From Ophiobolus disseminans (taxonomy: Eukaryota > Ascomycota > Dothideomycetes > Pleosporales > Phaeosphaeriaceae): a stretch of 64,000 nucleotides of DNA. A program made the translations under genes and the position numbers. The stretch covers positions 124,001 through 188,000 of the forward strand of contig MU006233.1 of NCBI GenBank assembly GCA_010093685.1, written 5' to 3'. How positions within the stretch are numbered: the first letter of the stretch is position 1; each line of letters opens with the position of its first letter. The notes below the pieces were generated by a model. It was not told the DNA's origin. It saw nothing but the letters and a program-made list of their open reading frames with translations, and made no database searches. Below are positions 1-12,194 of the stretch, piece after piece.

Positions 1-217
1 ACGAATTAGCAAAATAATAATGACGAACAACATCCTGGATCTGGCACGATGTATGTGAAGTGAGTGAGCATCCGTTTGAAAGCACCTGACTACAAGATTC
101 TGCAAGCAGCATTGACAAGACTACCATGGATCGCCCACTCTGCCAACCTGCCCTCTTCACACCCACCCTGATCAAAAATATAAGCACGGCTCAAGTCATC
201 AAAACTACAAACAGAAA

Positions 218-742
218 TCAAGCAAAGCGCGAGTACGAACCGTTCCTGACCCCCAGCCCCTGCACAATCGCCACAACCGCCAACGTCGTCGCCGTCGGCT
301 TGTCGCCGCTTCTGTAGTACGCCGCCGCCGCGCCGCCAAGCAAGCTGATCAACAACCCGGCGATGGACTTATCATATACATCGTAGACGCCAGTTTGCGC
401 CCATTTGTAGTTGAGAATCCCTGTTTTGAAGTGTCAGTTATGCATACCATCTCGAGCCGACAAGGACGAAAGGATGTGAGAAAGCGGCTTACCCATGATT
501 GCGAAAAATACGCTGCCCTCGTACCAGCCTGCTTTCACAGCGCCGCGCAGCGCGGTGGGGAGGGTGCTTAGAGATGGGTGCTTGAATTGATCGAGGCCTT
601 TTGTCTGTTCTCACATCAGCTGTGCTTTTCTGGAGCTCTCGCACTGCGTGCTCCGTACCGTGTGTCCCAGTGCCAACAAGCCATGGGCAACGGCTGCCGC
701 GAGGAGAAGCGGGTGCTTATTAGTAGTGGTTGTAGATGACAT
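218..742 (-). CDS. Small four-helix membrane protein (hypothetical, fungal)
   Basis: Three exons on the minus strand (742-661, 606-493, 420-218) join in phase to a 132-residue protein starting MSSTTTTNKHPLLL and ending YSRFA. Four hydrophobic stretches are visible: around residues 9-27, 55-72, 85-102 and 110-122. It is therefore probably an integral membrane protein with short loops. The introns are 54 and 72 bp with GT-AG ends. I do not recognise a named family or a catalytic motif. The start is the first ATG in the open frame. It lies tail-to-head with the next minus-strand gene and about 390 bp from it. Confidence 0.7.
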
Positions 743-1131
743 TGCTGTGGTTTTTGGACGCGAATGTAGATAAGCTATCGGGTGGAATGTAATCAGGCTG
801 GTTTTGCTGACGAGTGTTGTTGTTGGTGAGGCGCGACGGGCGAGTCGTGGCGGTGATGATGCCGAGGTATGTTACTTGGTGTTACTTGATTGGCATGATT
901 CCCCACTTTCCATTGACGTGCGGGTCCGCTAAAAACAGCGTCATCTGTTGTACGTCCGTATGCAATGCTTGTTTGTTTTACACATTGATGTAATTTCTCT
1001 ATCCAACGACTGACCGCCTAGGTTACTCGCTCAAGAAGACCTTAGCGTCTCGCCAGGCTTTTCGGCGTTCCGAATGCTATGCATTCTGTCAAACCATCAC
1101 TTCGCCGTGGCAAGCCCAAGCAAACTCTTTG
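743..1131. other. Intergenic spacer / upstream region
   Basis: This is 389 bp between two minus-strand genes. It must contain the promoter of the small membrane protein and the 3' end of the following gene. I see no coding signal or repeat in it. Confidence 0.5.
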
Positions 1132-2028
1132 CTAATGCGCTTCTTCTTCCCTTCTCATCTCCTTCTTAGTATCTTCGGCTTTCTTACTCGCCTCTTCGTA
1201 TGCAACTCTATCAGTCTCGCTCTGCTCGTGTTTGTCCAGATCTTTTTCTCTTTGCGTGGTGACAGCTGGGATGACACCGGCCGCGATAGGATCTAAATCG
1301 GAAGGAACACATGTTGCCGTCGACGCATAGGGCCCAGCACTGTCCGACTCTGAGCCCAATGCATCTACTTTTTTCTCGGCCCACGCAATTGCCGTGTCCA
1401 CAGCGACCTTCACGCCATGGGCCACTTCTTCGACGACCTTGGCTGCGGACTGTGTACCGGCGATCCGCTGTCCGAAAGGTGTTGATGGTTGTTTGGGAGT
1501 AGCCGGGCTACAAGGCTATTCATGTCAGTGTCTGTTGTAAAGAGAATATAGACAGCTCACTCTTTCGTTCTCAGAGTTGGTCCCACCCACTTTTCCTGCG
1601 CCATCATCGGGATCTCGCGCTGTTGCAGCGTCAAGTGCGCTGGGTCTCATCGTCTGAGTCGCGATAGCGTCCAGAGCTTCGGGCTTCATGTGATCGATGA
1701 GGTCCAAATGTGTCTTGTTTGATGTTGACCGGTTTGTGGAGTTGAGAACTGCAGAGTAGATGATCTTCCCTTTGGTCCAGCTTGCAGCTTGGGTTGCGCA
1801 TAAGAAACAACCTAGTTTGCTCTAAATCAACGGCACAAGCTAGGCGTGTTTGTGCATGTTTGGGATTAGAAGCGACGTCATCGTGTAAACAAACACACGT
1901 ATGTGAAGAGGGCAGGCATAACTTTAGACAACACGTACCTTCAACACCCCATTCGCCTTCCTGCTGCGACACTGCGAACACTTACTTACGCACTTGTTCG
2001 TCGTTTCATGCGAATGGACCCAACGCAT
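1132..2028 (-). CDS. Hypothetical protein with N-terminal Cys motifs and charged C-terminus
   Basis: Three exons (2028-1939, 1821-1561, 1515-1132) join in phase (30+87+128 codons) to 244 residues. The N-terminus carries KCVSKCSQC followed by CFLC, split by intron 1. This is a C-x3-C-x2-C plus C-x2-C arrangement that could bind a metal. A conserved-looking central block (around residues 43-75, ASWTKGKIIYSAV then LDLIDHMKPEALD) follows. The last 80 residues are rich in E/K/D with predicted helix, ending KKEMRREEEAH. I recognise no family and assign no function. The 5' end rests on the in-frame ATG at 2028. An upstream exon cannot be excluded. Confidence 0.6.
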
Positions 2029-3795
2029 GGTTTTAGCACACTGGATCACCTTCGCGCGAGATATGCATGCCCTGACTTAGAATAACATGGGAACGTCCTC
2101 AGAACGAGTCCATCTGTCGGTATCAGCGACTGTCAACTGCCGTGCATACGTAATCATGGAGATTCTATTCTACCGTGTTTTGGAACCAATTCATGGGGAT
2201 TTCGTCTCCAGCTTTCGGCTTGTGTTCGCATGGTTCGAACGCCTTGCCAGTATCGGCTTGCAGTAGGTTCTGCAGACGTCGACACTGAATGGATGATTGC
2301 GATCCTGGTCCAGTTCTACCACTGAATTAGCGTGTATGCTGGCTAACACCCACACTTGTCCAGCACCAGCGCTCGGTTGGAAGGAGCTAAGTCAATCGTC
2401 AAGCAAAGAATAGCCCGACTCCCTGTAGCACAGCCTTGCTCAAGAACTGTCACGTCAATCTCTGATGGCTGCATTCCAGGCAAAGAAATCACAAGATCAG
2501 TATCCCATGAACCGAGCCTGCATGCGCAACATAGGGAGGTGTGTCAGCTCCAGGTACCCACCGGCTATTGTCCAACGCAGTAGAAGTCGTGAGACATGGC
2601 CATTTCGTCTCATGCTCACATTGAGGGACGCACCCTGTTGGTGGGACGCACAATTCGGTTCAAGCCGCTTTGATGCGCAGATCCAAGGGTCTGATACGAG
2701 CATCACCTTCTGGAAGGCTTCCTTGCATGATTCATCTTCCAATGACCTTACAGCAGGGTTCGAGTTCAACCTGCTTCACAGGCTCCTGCGCGAGTCCATT
2801 GGAACGTGCATTCTGCACGTACAATACCAACTCTACAGCGTATCGCACTGGTGAGCGATCGGCGGTGAGCGATTCTTGCAAGATTGCTTGTGGCGACTAC
2901 GAGCCGCCCATAATGGCAAAGAGCTGACAGAACAGGGCAGCCTCTCTATTGACCAGATTCGATGGCTTCTTCGACCACGCAAAACTCCACTACCAGCATT
3001 TGGGCCGCGATCTGATATTACCTGAGGCGCAGAAGCTATTCCCAGCCTATGAGAAGAGCGCTTGACCTTCGAAACATTGGCGGTGCAGCTTGGCAGCAAT
3101 ATACCAAATGCTGCCCTGATACCGCCTCGCCGCCGTCATGGTCGGTTCCTTGTCGTTTTAGCCTGTTATAGGCGGCTGGCATGCACATCGAGGTTGGGGA
3201 GGCGACGTTGCTCGCTTCCATGTCCTCTCCGGACCTAACCACATTCGACGCCCTTCCCCATGCCCGTGCTTCCTGCACACTGTTCTGTAAGCAGGCGCAC
3301 CTCACCCACACTGTCGGCTCATGACTCCCGTCATCACCGCGTCTCAGCAGGTCTTGTGGTGTTGCTCTTGTAGGATTGGAGGCAATTTGCTGACGGCTAG
3401 ACGAAGGCTTGTGGGAATCACACACCTGGCGTCTTCTTCGGCCGTCCACTCGAGACCCCTGCAGAGGTGTGTTTGGCGCCGTTTTGACAGTCTGAGCACG
3501 GTGTGGAGTGCCTCAAGTCCCATGCCATCCCCGCATTCGCATCCTTCATCTCGCAAAGGCGACCTGGAGGCTTCGTGGAGCTAGGGAGGCGGAATTTGGG
3601 GTTGATATATTCATGCTAGTCTCCCGTCCCACGACTTCACCACCATCTCACTTTCCAGCCTCCACCCGCAGCGCCTATTCCACGTCTTTTGCCGCCTTAA
3701 CACAGACATTGTCTCGATATCGTGGCTGCACGACTGCACACGCCGCAGAGCTCGAGTGCAGCCTGCCCTGGCCGCCGTCTATCCGTCCACCAATC
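2029..3795. other. Intergenic region, no supported gene
   Basis: This is 1.77 kb between divergent genes. The open frames here are short, overlap on both strands and have no recognisable domains. The frame of the downstream transcription factor is open back to 3508, so a longer N-terminus is possible but looks unlike protein. Otherwise I see only promoter and 5' UTR space. Confidence 0.5.
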
Positions 3796-6088
3796 ATGGC
3801 GGGAATTACGCCTTCTCCAGACGTTAGTCCCGTGTCAGCAGCAACCACCAATGGACAGTTCCCGCGAGACTCCTTCTGCCTTAATCTGTCCACTCTACCG
3901 GACGCAGGCAATTTTGTTCTCAAATCTGCGCTGAGGTCTCCCCATCTCCTCGAGTCGCCGAATGGTCTCTTCTCTGGAAACGGTGGTTCAGGCAATCCTT
4001 TCAGAAAGCGACCCCGCAACATGTCTCAATCCTCGGGCACAGACCGTGAGATGTCGAACGACCTCACCCCGCCTGCACAATCAAATGGCACAGCGCCCAC
4101 AAGCAACGGCGCGAATGGCACCAGCTCAGAACCACGGCCGTCTTCGAAAAAGCGACCAAGTACCGACACAATAGACTACCCGCGACGGCGCGCGACTATC
4201 GCGGTACTGTAAAACCTTGTATACTCATTCTTAGGCGCCTTTCACTGATACTGTGTAGTGTGAGATTTGTCGATCAAGAAAGTCGCGATGCGATGGCACG
4301 AGACCAAAGTGCAGGCTTTGCACAGAATTGAATGCAGAGTGCATTTACAGAGAACCGGGCATCAAGTTAGATGCTGGTGACAAACTGATCTTGGAACACC
4401 TCAACCGTATCGAAGGCCTTTTGCAAACAAGTCTAACGAGCGGATTCTCATTATCGTCACATTCGCCAGCTGCCAGCAACACCACGAGCGAGGACTTTCT
4501 GGCCCGAAGCTCCGGCAACATGCCGCATTTAGGAATGGTGCAGCCAATCAACGGCATCGGCACTTGGACTAACCATCCTTCGAATATTTCGACCATGCCC
4601 AAAACGCACAATACGGCGGCGTTGAATCTGCTGGCTTCTCCCATGATTCGAGAGTTAGTATCTCGCCAATATGATGCTAAGCTCCTCCTTCAGCTTGAAA
4701 TGACCCGAGATTCAGTCAGCCTGAGCAGCACCCGAGGTCTTGATCTGTCCAACACTGGAGCTTACGTCCAGGCGTATTTTGAGAGGGTGAATGTATTCTA
4801 TGCATGCGTCAATCCATACACATGGAGCTCCCATTATCAAACTGCACTGGCCCATGGCTTCCGCGATGGACCAGAGAGCTGCATTGTTCTTCTAGTATTG
4901 GCCCTTGGTCACGCTGGGAGCACTGGAAGTATCACCCAGCAAAATCCCGAGAAAGAGCCTCCGGGGTTAGCATACTTCGCTGCTGCATGGGCACTGCTAC
5001 CCACTGTCATGACAAGAAATAACATGGTCGCAGCGCAGTGCCAGATTCTGGCTGCAGCATACCTGGTGTACCTTGTTCGACCGGTGGAGGCCTGGAACGT
5101 GCTATCTGGCGCCAGCATGAAACTGCAACTGCTCCTGAGTGCTCCTGGAAGGGTATCTCCAGCAGAAGAAGAGCTGGGAAAGCGGGTATACTGGAACGCT
5201 GTCATGATCGAAAGGTGTGCTCAACTTTCAGACCCGTAGAACCCGCTAATATTTCATCTAGCGATTTATTGGCAGAACTTGATTTGCCACACTCGGGCAT
5301 TGCGCAATTCGAGGAAGGGTTTTCGCTACCGACCGGTTTCGAGGATCTGGGGATGGAAGCGGTGGGTCGCGATGAGTTATGGTACTTCCTGGCAGAGATC
5401 GCACTTCGAAGGCTGCTCAACCGCGTAAGCTCTATGCTGTACATCCGGACCACACCATATTCAAAAGGCCCTGCCGCCACATCAGTGGCACAACTGGATC
5501 CACTGGTCGTCGAATTGGATTACCAGCTGAATCAGTGGTATGCAGGTTTGCCGCAGGCCATGCAGTTTCCGCTCGATAGAGTTCCGTTGCAAAACCCTGT
5601 GCAAACCGTCCTGAGATTGCGATACTTCGCATGCCGAACAATCATCTTCAGACCATACGTACTCCTCGTACTCCAAGACGAATCACTGGCGATGGACTCA
5701 AGCGTGCAGGACAACTGCCACAAGTGTTTAGAGGCATGTGTGCGTCAACTGGAGTACATTACAGCACATCACGCCGGACATTTACCATATCTCTTTCAAG
5801 GCGCTCTATCGTAAGCATATTTGTGACATTAATTCTGCATATAACTAACCATCTGCCAGAATCATATCCCAAACGTTGCTTATTATGGGTGCTACAATGA
5901 CTGCCTCCCTCTCGCAACTGCTTCCTCCCCCGGCTACGATGGATGACATCATCAACAATGTTGTTCTCGAAATGGAACGCTACGCCCACCTTGCCCCCAG
6001 CCTTCGACTTTCAGCCGAGATCATTCGAGAAGCCGAGGGGAAGCGGCAAATGTGGCTGCGAACAGCTGGACTGAAGTTTGATGCTTGA
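3796..6088 (+). CDS. Zn2Cys6 fungal transcription factor
   Basis: Four exons (3796-4203, 4259-5214, 5262-5810, 5860-6088) give 713 residues in phase, with introns of 47-55 bp. Residues 137-165 hold the binuclear zinc cluster: CEIC, then C six residues later, C after six more, CRLC, then a final C (C-x2-C-x6-C-x6-C-x2-C-x6-C). The 136-residue N-terminal region is Ser/Asn/Thr/Pro-rich. The region after the cluster contains the long helical middle-homology-type domain (for example LDLSNTGAYVQAYFERVNVF). By family it is a nuclear DNA-binding regulator. The target pathway is unknown and the neighbours do not suggest one. I chose 3796 as the start because the upstream extension is compositionally unlike protein. 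Confidence 0.88.
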
Positions 6089-8793
6089 GCGTCATTGTGA
6101 CAGTGGCAAGACTGCAAAAGCTCAAAACCGATGTAATGATATCAGTCGGGTATGTCGGAAAGAGGCTGAAATGGTTGCATACTGCGGACACTCCTGGTAA
6201 CGTCTGATCTCAGGCCACTGTGTGGACGGTCCGATCTGCAGGTGGGTCGCCTGCACTCCATCAGGTGCAACGCCAATCTATCATCAAGTTGGATGCAAAC
6301 CCGGATCGTCGTCCTGCACGAACTCTTGGAGAAACTCATTGGGTCGATCTCTGGAGACCAGGTTGCAGATCCACTCAAGTTCCCATATAACACGAAGGTT
6401 TGGTCGCTGCGGCGCGCTTCTGGGTCCACGCGCGGCATGCGCTAAGGACAGCGGCGATGCTAGGTGGGTGCCGGACCCTGAGACGAACCGGGTAAAATCA
6501 CAAGATATCGGACCTTTGATGGATCTGCCCTGTCCTAGCATTAGCCTTGCTCAATGGGTGGGGTCTCTCACCCATGAGAAGAGGAGTGCAGAACTCTCAT
6601 GAGGCACGGTTTGGGCGCGGAAGTCTATCGACTCCGTTCCCCGCAATTCACGGGCGTTTTGGAGGCACATCACAAGATCACCAAACTCAAATTCATGTTT
6701 GGTTCGTAGCGGAGATACATCAGGATACTTGACATCTTCAGGGCGGAGGAAGATCTTTTGGCACCAAGACGGCCTGCAGACGAAGTGCGGGTGGCTAAGG
6801 TCGCTGGCAGTGTACTAGACCATCGCCATCACGAGACCGTGGTCTCTCCAAAGCAGGCAAATTGGACAAGAAAGTCATCTCTTAGATGTAGACATGAAGT
6901 ATAATGAGAATTGTGCATGCAGGTTATGAACCGATGACGACAAGTCTCAACCTTGATCGCCCTTGCCACCCTGCTGTACACATCAAGCACATCAAATGCA
7001 GAAAACATTCAGTAAGCGCGCAAACAGCGCCAGATCTCGGAAACACGCGATATGAATCCGATATTAACGAAGCTTGAACGCCGTTCTAGCGTAATGTAGG
7101 GCTCCAGGACCCAGTAATGAGCCGATGGCTTGCATGCACCCCACACGTTTGGAATTTACCCGGGTCCACTCGCTGGGATCGGCCTTCTGGAAGGTTTCGA
7201 ACCTTTGACAGGGCTGTGGGTGGTGTTGGTGCAGGGTGTTAGCAAAGCGTTTGGTGGAGGCTTAGGCACAAAACATGAGGGCCCGATGACAGGTTGTGAA
7301 GCAAATAGATTTCGTCGCGAAATATGACCACTTTAGTCTACTGCTGCCGTCAGATCCAGCGTAAAAGTGCGCGGACTGCAAAATGTGGCTGCTTCACGTA
7401 AACGCCTCACAGACGTGACAGCCGCCATTGTCCTGCATTGCGTAAGCCAACTGCCCACACCTTGCGACATTATCTCGCTAAAATCTTGCCGTGCGGGTTG
7501 GTGGTTTCTATCACATCTTCTCGAAACCTTCTCGAAGCTGCAGGTGGTGGACCCCTCCACCACGGCTCAGACTGCGCGGCCAGCCGTTGTCCACAACGTG
7601 GCGGAATGTGGGATGCAGCCACCAGGCTGACAAGATAGCGGTTGCAAGCCACCACGATGGGCGACGGACTCTGGTGTTTGCTTGGATAGCGGGGTCAGAC
7701 TCAGGGCGCGGTAGGAGCGCTTTCTGGTCGTCGCAGTCCGCATGACCACGACTCGCTACGAGATGCGGGACGTTACACGGCATCTTGCATGTTGGGTTAT
7801 GATTGGATGCAGCGTACAAAGCATCTAGCCTGCCCAGGTGCAGTCTGCAAGTGTACACCCCAGTTAAAGGTAGAGGGGCCTTGCCATGTAGTCCGTGAGC
7901 CGTTGTTACTGTCGGCAGTTGTAAACAACAGAGCGTACTTGCAGGAGGGTACCTAGTACGGATTCTGCATTCGTCTTACCCTCAGTCACACCTGTTGTTG
8001 ATGTGAGGGATAGGTTTCTAGATCAAGGAAATAAGAGATGCTTATCGAGGTATAGAGCGCGCGAATAAGCCTCTTTCTATAGTGGCGTAATTAATGCTAG
8101 TGCGGTACCGTGGGCTCATCTTTGAGGTCGCCGATCATCGTAGAGGTGCGGCTGCATTGCTGCAGTAAGCATGGTTGTAGCCCTGCATGTACGTGGGGAC
8201 GTGTCCGACCTAAATGCATCAGATGGTGGGTCTTTCTAAGGTCATTAGTCTTTGTGGTTTCGACCAGCTAGATACAATGCCCTTCGTACCTTTCTTTGGC
8301 CTGGAAGGCCTGGACACTGGTGAGGCGAATATAGACAGGTCAGATGGTTTACGGGCTAGGTTTTTGACACCTTGTTTCTCTTGAAGGATGGAATTTGAGG
8401 TCTGGATCGTTATAGTGATGCTATTCTGAGTTTCACATTGTGAGAGGACACTGTGAGTCCCTAGGCAACGCTTACTTGCTGACGATAACGGAACTTCAAT
8501 GCGTTTTCTCATTAGGCAATCTGCGTTCATACTTTGGGTGGGCTCGTTCTTGGAAATGGTTGAACGACCATTTTCGCATTATATGCTACACGTTACGTGA
8601 TGTCAAATATCTAACAGAGACACCCACCTTCTTCGAAAGCCTGGTGCTTGCACGCCGCTGCAGGTCCTGCAGTTAAAAAGTGGGGCCGCATGGAAGCTGT
8701 AATCTACACTTCGAGTGTAGAGAAACTTGGGTTCCTTCCTTCATCCTGGGCAGGGTACCTGTGAGCCGATAGGGAACGTAGCCCACGGTCACA
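6089..8793. other. Long intergenic region, no supported gene
   Basis: This 2.7 kb lies between the 3' ends of the convergent transcription-factor and LCP5 genes. Short frames occur on both strands without domain similarity or a plausible intron chain. A 7-bp perfect hairpin (CTACACT-TCG-AGTGTAG) lies near 8704-8720, just downstream of LCP5. I see no tRNA and no transposon ends. Confidence 0.5.
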
Positions 8794-9861
8794 TCACTTG
8801 TACCTAGACACTACCTTTCGTCGCTTCTCGAACGCATCCCCCGCTGCTGAACCAGATCCTCGAGGTCCGTCGCCAACGGGTCTTTTCCTGCTCTGTTCCA
8901 ACGAGCCCAATTTTCCGCCCTTTTTCTGAGTGAGTCGCTCAATGCGATCGATACCAGCACCCAAGCTCCGCCATTCTTCACCACCAAAGCCGCCATCCGG
9001 ACCTCGGCCCCTCTTCTTAGCTTGCTCTTTCTTGCTGATTGGGGCAAGACGAGTAAAGTTGGCTTCTTCATATTCCCTCCGTTCATTCTCCTCCCGTCGT
9101 TCCTTTTCAGATTTGGTGTGACGACCGCCATCGACAATCGTGCTTCCGATACTAGGCTCTGCAATGGGGGCTGAAGAGAGTTCGGTCGCTATGAACTCAT
9201 CCAGAGTGGCCGATTTGCCAGGCCTTCGTTCACGTCTCGCTTCTCGGCCTTCAGTTGTTGGCATGGCCATCGGAGTAATCTTTGGTGGCCTGTAGATGCC
9301 ATCCTTCGCCAAATCCTTGGCCTTTTCCCCTTTAGCCTGGGCCTTGGTTCTCGCCATAGAATTGCCCCTGGGTCCGTATGCCATTTCATCTTCGTCCTCT
9401 TCAGTTTGCGTTGAGCCTGCATCGCTGGCATCGTTGTCTGGGCCTATGTCGTTCCTGGACTTCCTGGACTTGTTCTTGGTAGTTGGTTGAGATAGTCGCC
9501 GGGCAGCATCATCAGCTGTTCGAATGATCTTGTCAATGTTGTACTTCAGGCGATTTTCAAGCGGTCGTACACCCTTCTCTAGATACACACGAAGCTCTAC
9601 CAATTTCTGTACAACTTCATCTTGGGGATGTAATTCCTTCGCTCCCTGCGCGTTGGCGCCGTCGGAGCAAGCCCTAAGTTTGAGCAGGATTAAAAACGCC
9701 AAGTTCTGCAGGTAGGAGAGAAGAAGTTCGTTCTTCACATCAAGTAGTGAGATGCTTTCTATAGGCGGCAGTATGTCTCCGGTCGGCAAAGCTTCGGTCG
9801 CGGATTGAATGGATAATGTAAGCGTCGCGAGCAGCGAATCCAGAGAGTTGTCAACAGCCAT
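8794..9861 (-). CDS. LCP5: Lcp5/neuroguidin, SSU processome protein (Sas10/Utp3/C1D family)
   Basis: A single exon encodes 355 residues. The N-terminal 120 residues are a helical Sas10/C1D-type domain (LLDVKNELLLSYLQNLAFL, then LRVYLEKGVRPLENRLKYNID). The second half is basic and charged: YRPPKITPM is the conserved block, followed by KR-rich segments and a C-terminal RKRP/EKRRK nuclear-type signal. Members act in the nucleolar U3 small-subunit processome during 18S rRNA maturation. Length and domain order match fungal Lcp5. No intron is needed. It is convergent with the upstream transcription factor across a long spacer. Confidence 0.88.
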   Translation of the reverse strand: MAVDNSLDSLLATLTLSIQSATEALPTGDILPPIESISLLDVKNELLLSYLQNLAFLILLKLRACSDGANAQGAKELHPQDEVVQKLVELRVYLEKGVRPLENRLKYNIDKIIRTADDAARRLSQPTTKNKSRKSRNDIGPDNDASDAGSTQTEEDEDEMAYGPRGNSMARTKAQAKGEKAKDLAKDGIYRPPKITPMAMPTTEGREARRERRPGKSATLDEFIATELSSAPIAEPSIGSTIVDGGRHTKSEKERREENERREYEEANFTRLAPISKKEQAKKRGRGPDGGFGGEEWRSLGAGIDRIERLTQKKGGKLGSLEQSRKRPVGDGPRGSGSAAGDAFEKRRKVVSRYK

Positions 9862-10929
9862 GTTTTCCGGGTTGATCGCGTGTCGTCAATGTTCGTGTTC
9901 GTGAAAAGGCGACGAAAGAGATTTGTCTGGGCCGACAATTACCCGAATGTGAGCTAGCCCCATATTGGGATGACTTATGGTCCGTGCTTCGGCTCTGCTC
10001 ACTTTTGAACTCAAGTCCATTCAGCCCCTCATCGAATCCAAGAATGGTCGACTTGGAGTATTCGAATCTCTCTACACCAACGTTGTTCCGCATTCCGAAC
10101 CGTGCCAGGAAACGAGGATGAGCAGATTTACAGCCTCGAGGAAGACCTGGATTTGATTAGAGACACTCTCATACACCTGGGTAGACTTATCGCACCCAGA
10201 AAATGTTGCGATTTATACCTTCATCGCAGTTGCGGGTCCTCGGGCCTTGAACATGACAACAAGCCTCGTCGAGAAGTTACGCAGCGTTCATTACGCTTTT
10301 GGTGAACCATTTCTCTGGCGGTAGGACGTAGATTGATGAAATATGTGTGAACCAAAGAGAGCTTCGATAACATCAACGTATATTGTGGATGCACTAGGTC
10401 TATAGCGAGACTAAGAGAACCTGGTTTTTAAGCACGAACGAGCATTCGCTAACGCTCTCTAACTTAATTTGCGACTTCAAAAGCCCCTAGTCACCTCCCG
10501 ACAGTATTCGCAGGCTACAGATAACATACTCAGCCGACTCACCTCAAGGCTCGTAGCAATACTATCTATAAACCGTAAGTTTCAGACTACTCCCCAACAC
10601 CATGAGCCCTAAGCATCTCACCAAAGATGTACGGTCCTTTCCGTGCAGCGTCCAGAATCGTTCAAACTTCGTGAATTCTTGGAAACCCGGTTTGCTGTGT
10701 CCAAGATAAAGTAGAAGACATGGCGTTGGTTTGGTGGTCATTCCAGCGGCGGTCATGGTGGGCTGACGTAGCTCCTTCCCTGCCTGCCTCGTGGTTGCTC
10801 CTTCCCGAAACCGAGAATAGGGCGCGCGCACTGCTTCATCTAAAGCTTCAATACTCCAACTTCGCACCTCCATCATATTGAAATACACCAATCGCAACCA
10901 GAATCTTCGTTGCAATCTGCAGACGAACA
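9862..10929. other. Intergenic region between divergent genes
   Basis: This is 1.07 kb upstream of both LCP5 and the PIG-L-like gene. Weak frames near 9851-10093 (minus) and 10102-10305 (plus) have no recognisable features. I treat the region as promoter and spacer. Confidence 0.45.
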
Positions 10930-12021
10930 ATGGTTACGCCTTCGCTCTGGTCCTTCCTCTTCCGGGTATACATAGTGTTCATACTTTCAGCGCGTGCTGA
11001 TGCAAAAAGGCCTTTCAGCTGCACTGGGTAAACCACCATGCAGTTTCCAAGTCCAGTCATCGCTAATACGATCAGTGGTGTCGTTTACTTCACCGCTCAC
11101 CCGGTTGATGGCTTGCTCTACCAGAATCCTGACCTCCTCCATGACATCTACGTCTTTAAATGCGTCACCACCGTGGTGCTCACATCTGGCGACCGCGGAA
11201 CAGGAGGAAACTTCTCATTGTCTCTTGAGCGTGGACTGCAGGAAGCATACGCGCTCATGGCTGGCTTACCCATCTCTGATGTCACTCAAGGGGAAGAGAC
11301 AGTCCAAATTGGCACTCACCATGTGCACTCCTGGTCGCTGAACGAATTGCCCAATATCCAGATCATCTACCTCCGACTTGCTGATTCCTTACCATCTGGA
11401 CATGGTTATGCCATGCACGGAAATGATTCGTTAGCTCAGTTATACAGCGCGAAAATAGACAGCATTGCTACAACGGACAGCCTCGCACGATACACCCTGA
11501 GGGACCTCAAAGAAGTCATCGCGTTCATACTGCACTCGAGGAAGCCAACCTACATCCGGATGCTGAACCACAAAGCCGTTACTTCGGCTGGAGACAAGCA
11601 TGCTGAACACTTGGACCACGCTGACCACGTTGTGTCCGCTAAGCTTGTACAAAGGGTCATCACTGGCGAGAAACTACAGGCCAACGTTCAATCGTGAGTA
11701 CATTGCTCGAGGGTAGATGAAAATGCTAACTGCAGTGGTGTAGGTATGGGGGCAACAATGTGCGCAAGTTCGAAGCGAATGTCAACTCTACACATCGCGA
11801 CTTTGGAAGGAAAGCTAATGCGTTCTTCAAGTACGCTGCGTACGATGAGCACATGGTAGGTCCATCTCAGACTATACCCCTCAACACCGCTGACACGGGT
11901 GAAGTGCCAGAGCCTCGACGAGTGTTCATCTGGGTTCTATGATGGAGATACAGGATCACTCGTTGACGATGATGTGCGCTACGTTGCGCAGTATCTGGGT
12001 CGCGAGTACTATGTACTATGA
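10930..12021 (+). CDS. Secreted PIG-L/LmbE-family protein (GlcNAc-PI de-N-acetylase-like)
   Basis: Four exons (10930-11027, 11076-11693, 11744-11855, 11905-12021) give 314 residues in phase. The first exon encodes a signal peptide (MVTPSLWSFLFRVYIVFILS, then ARA). Residues 34-70 hold the Rossmann-like LmbE start: VVYFTAHPVD, LLYQNPDLL, then VVLTSGDRGT. The late metal-binding motif HLDHADH is at about residues 211-217. Family members are zinc-dependent deacetylases of GlcNAc substrates. In the family the first motif reads AHPDD. Here the first Asp is Val43 and Asp44 is kept. Asp at that site is the usual catalytic base, so activity may be reduced or different. The true substrate is unknown. 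Confidence 0.75.
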
Positions 12022-12194
12022 GCGTATGGGTGCGCATAGCCTTACTGGAAGATGACACAACGACGCGAAAGAGATAAATGAGCATCGACCATGGTAACAT
12101 TTCAGATATCTTCGGCACATTATACACGTCAACAAGGAGATTTACACAGCTATCTTAACACATCCAACCTCACGGTTGCACCTAAATGACGAAT

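Noticed and set aside
3036..3449. 137-codon minus-strand frame upstream of the transcription factor
   Set aside because: Low-complexity Arg/Ser composition and frames open on both strands.
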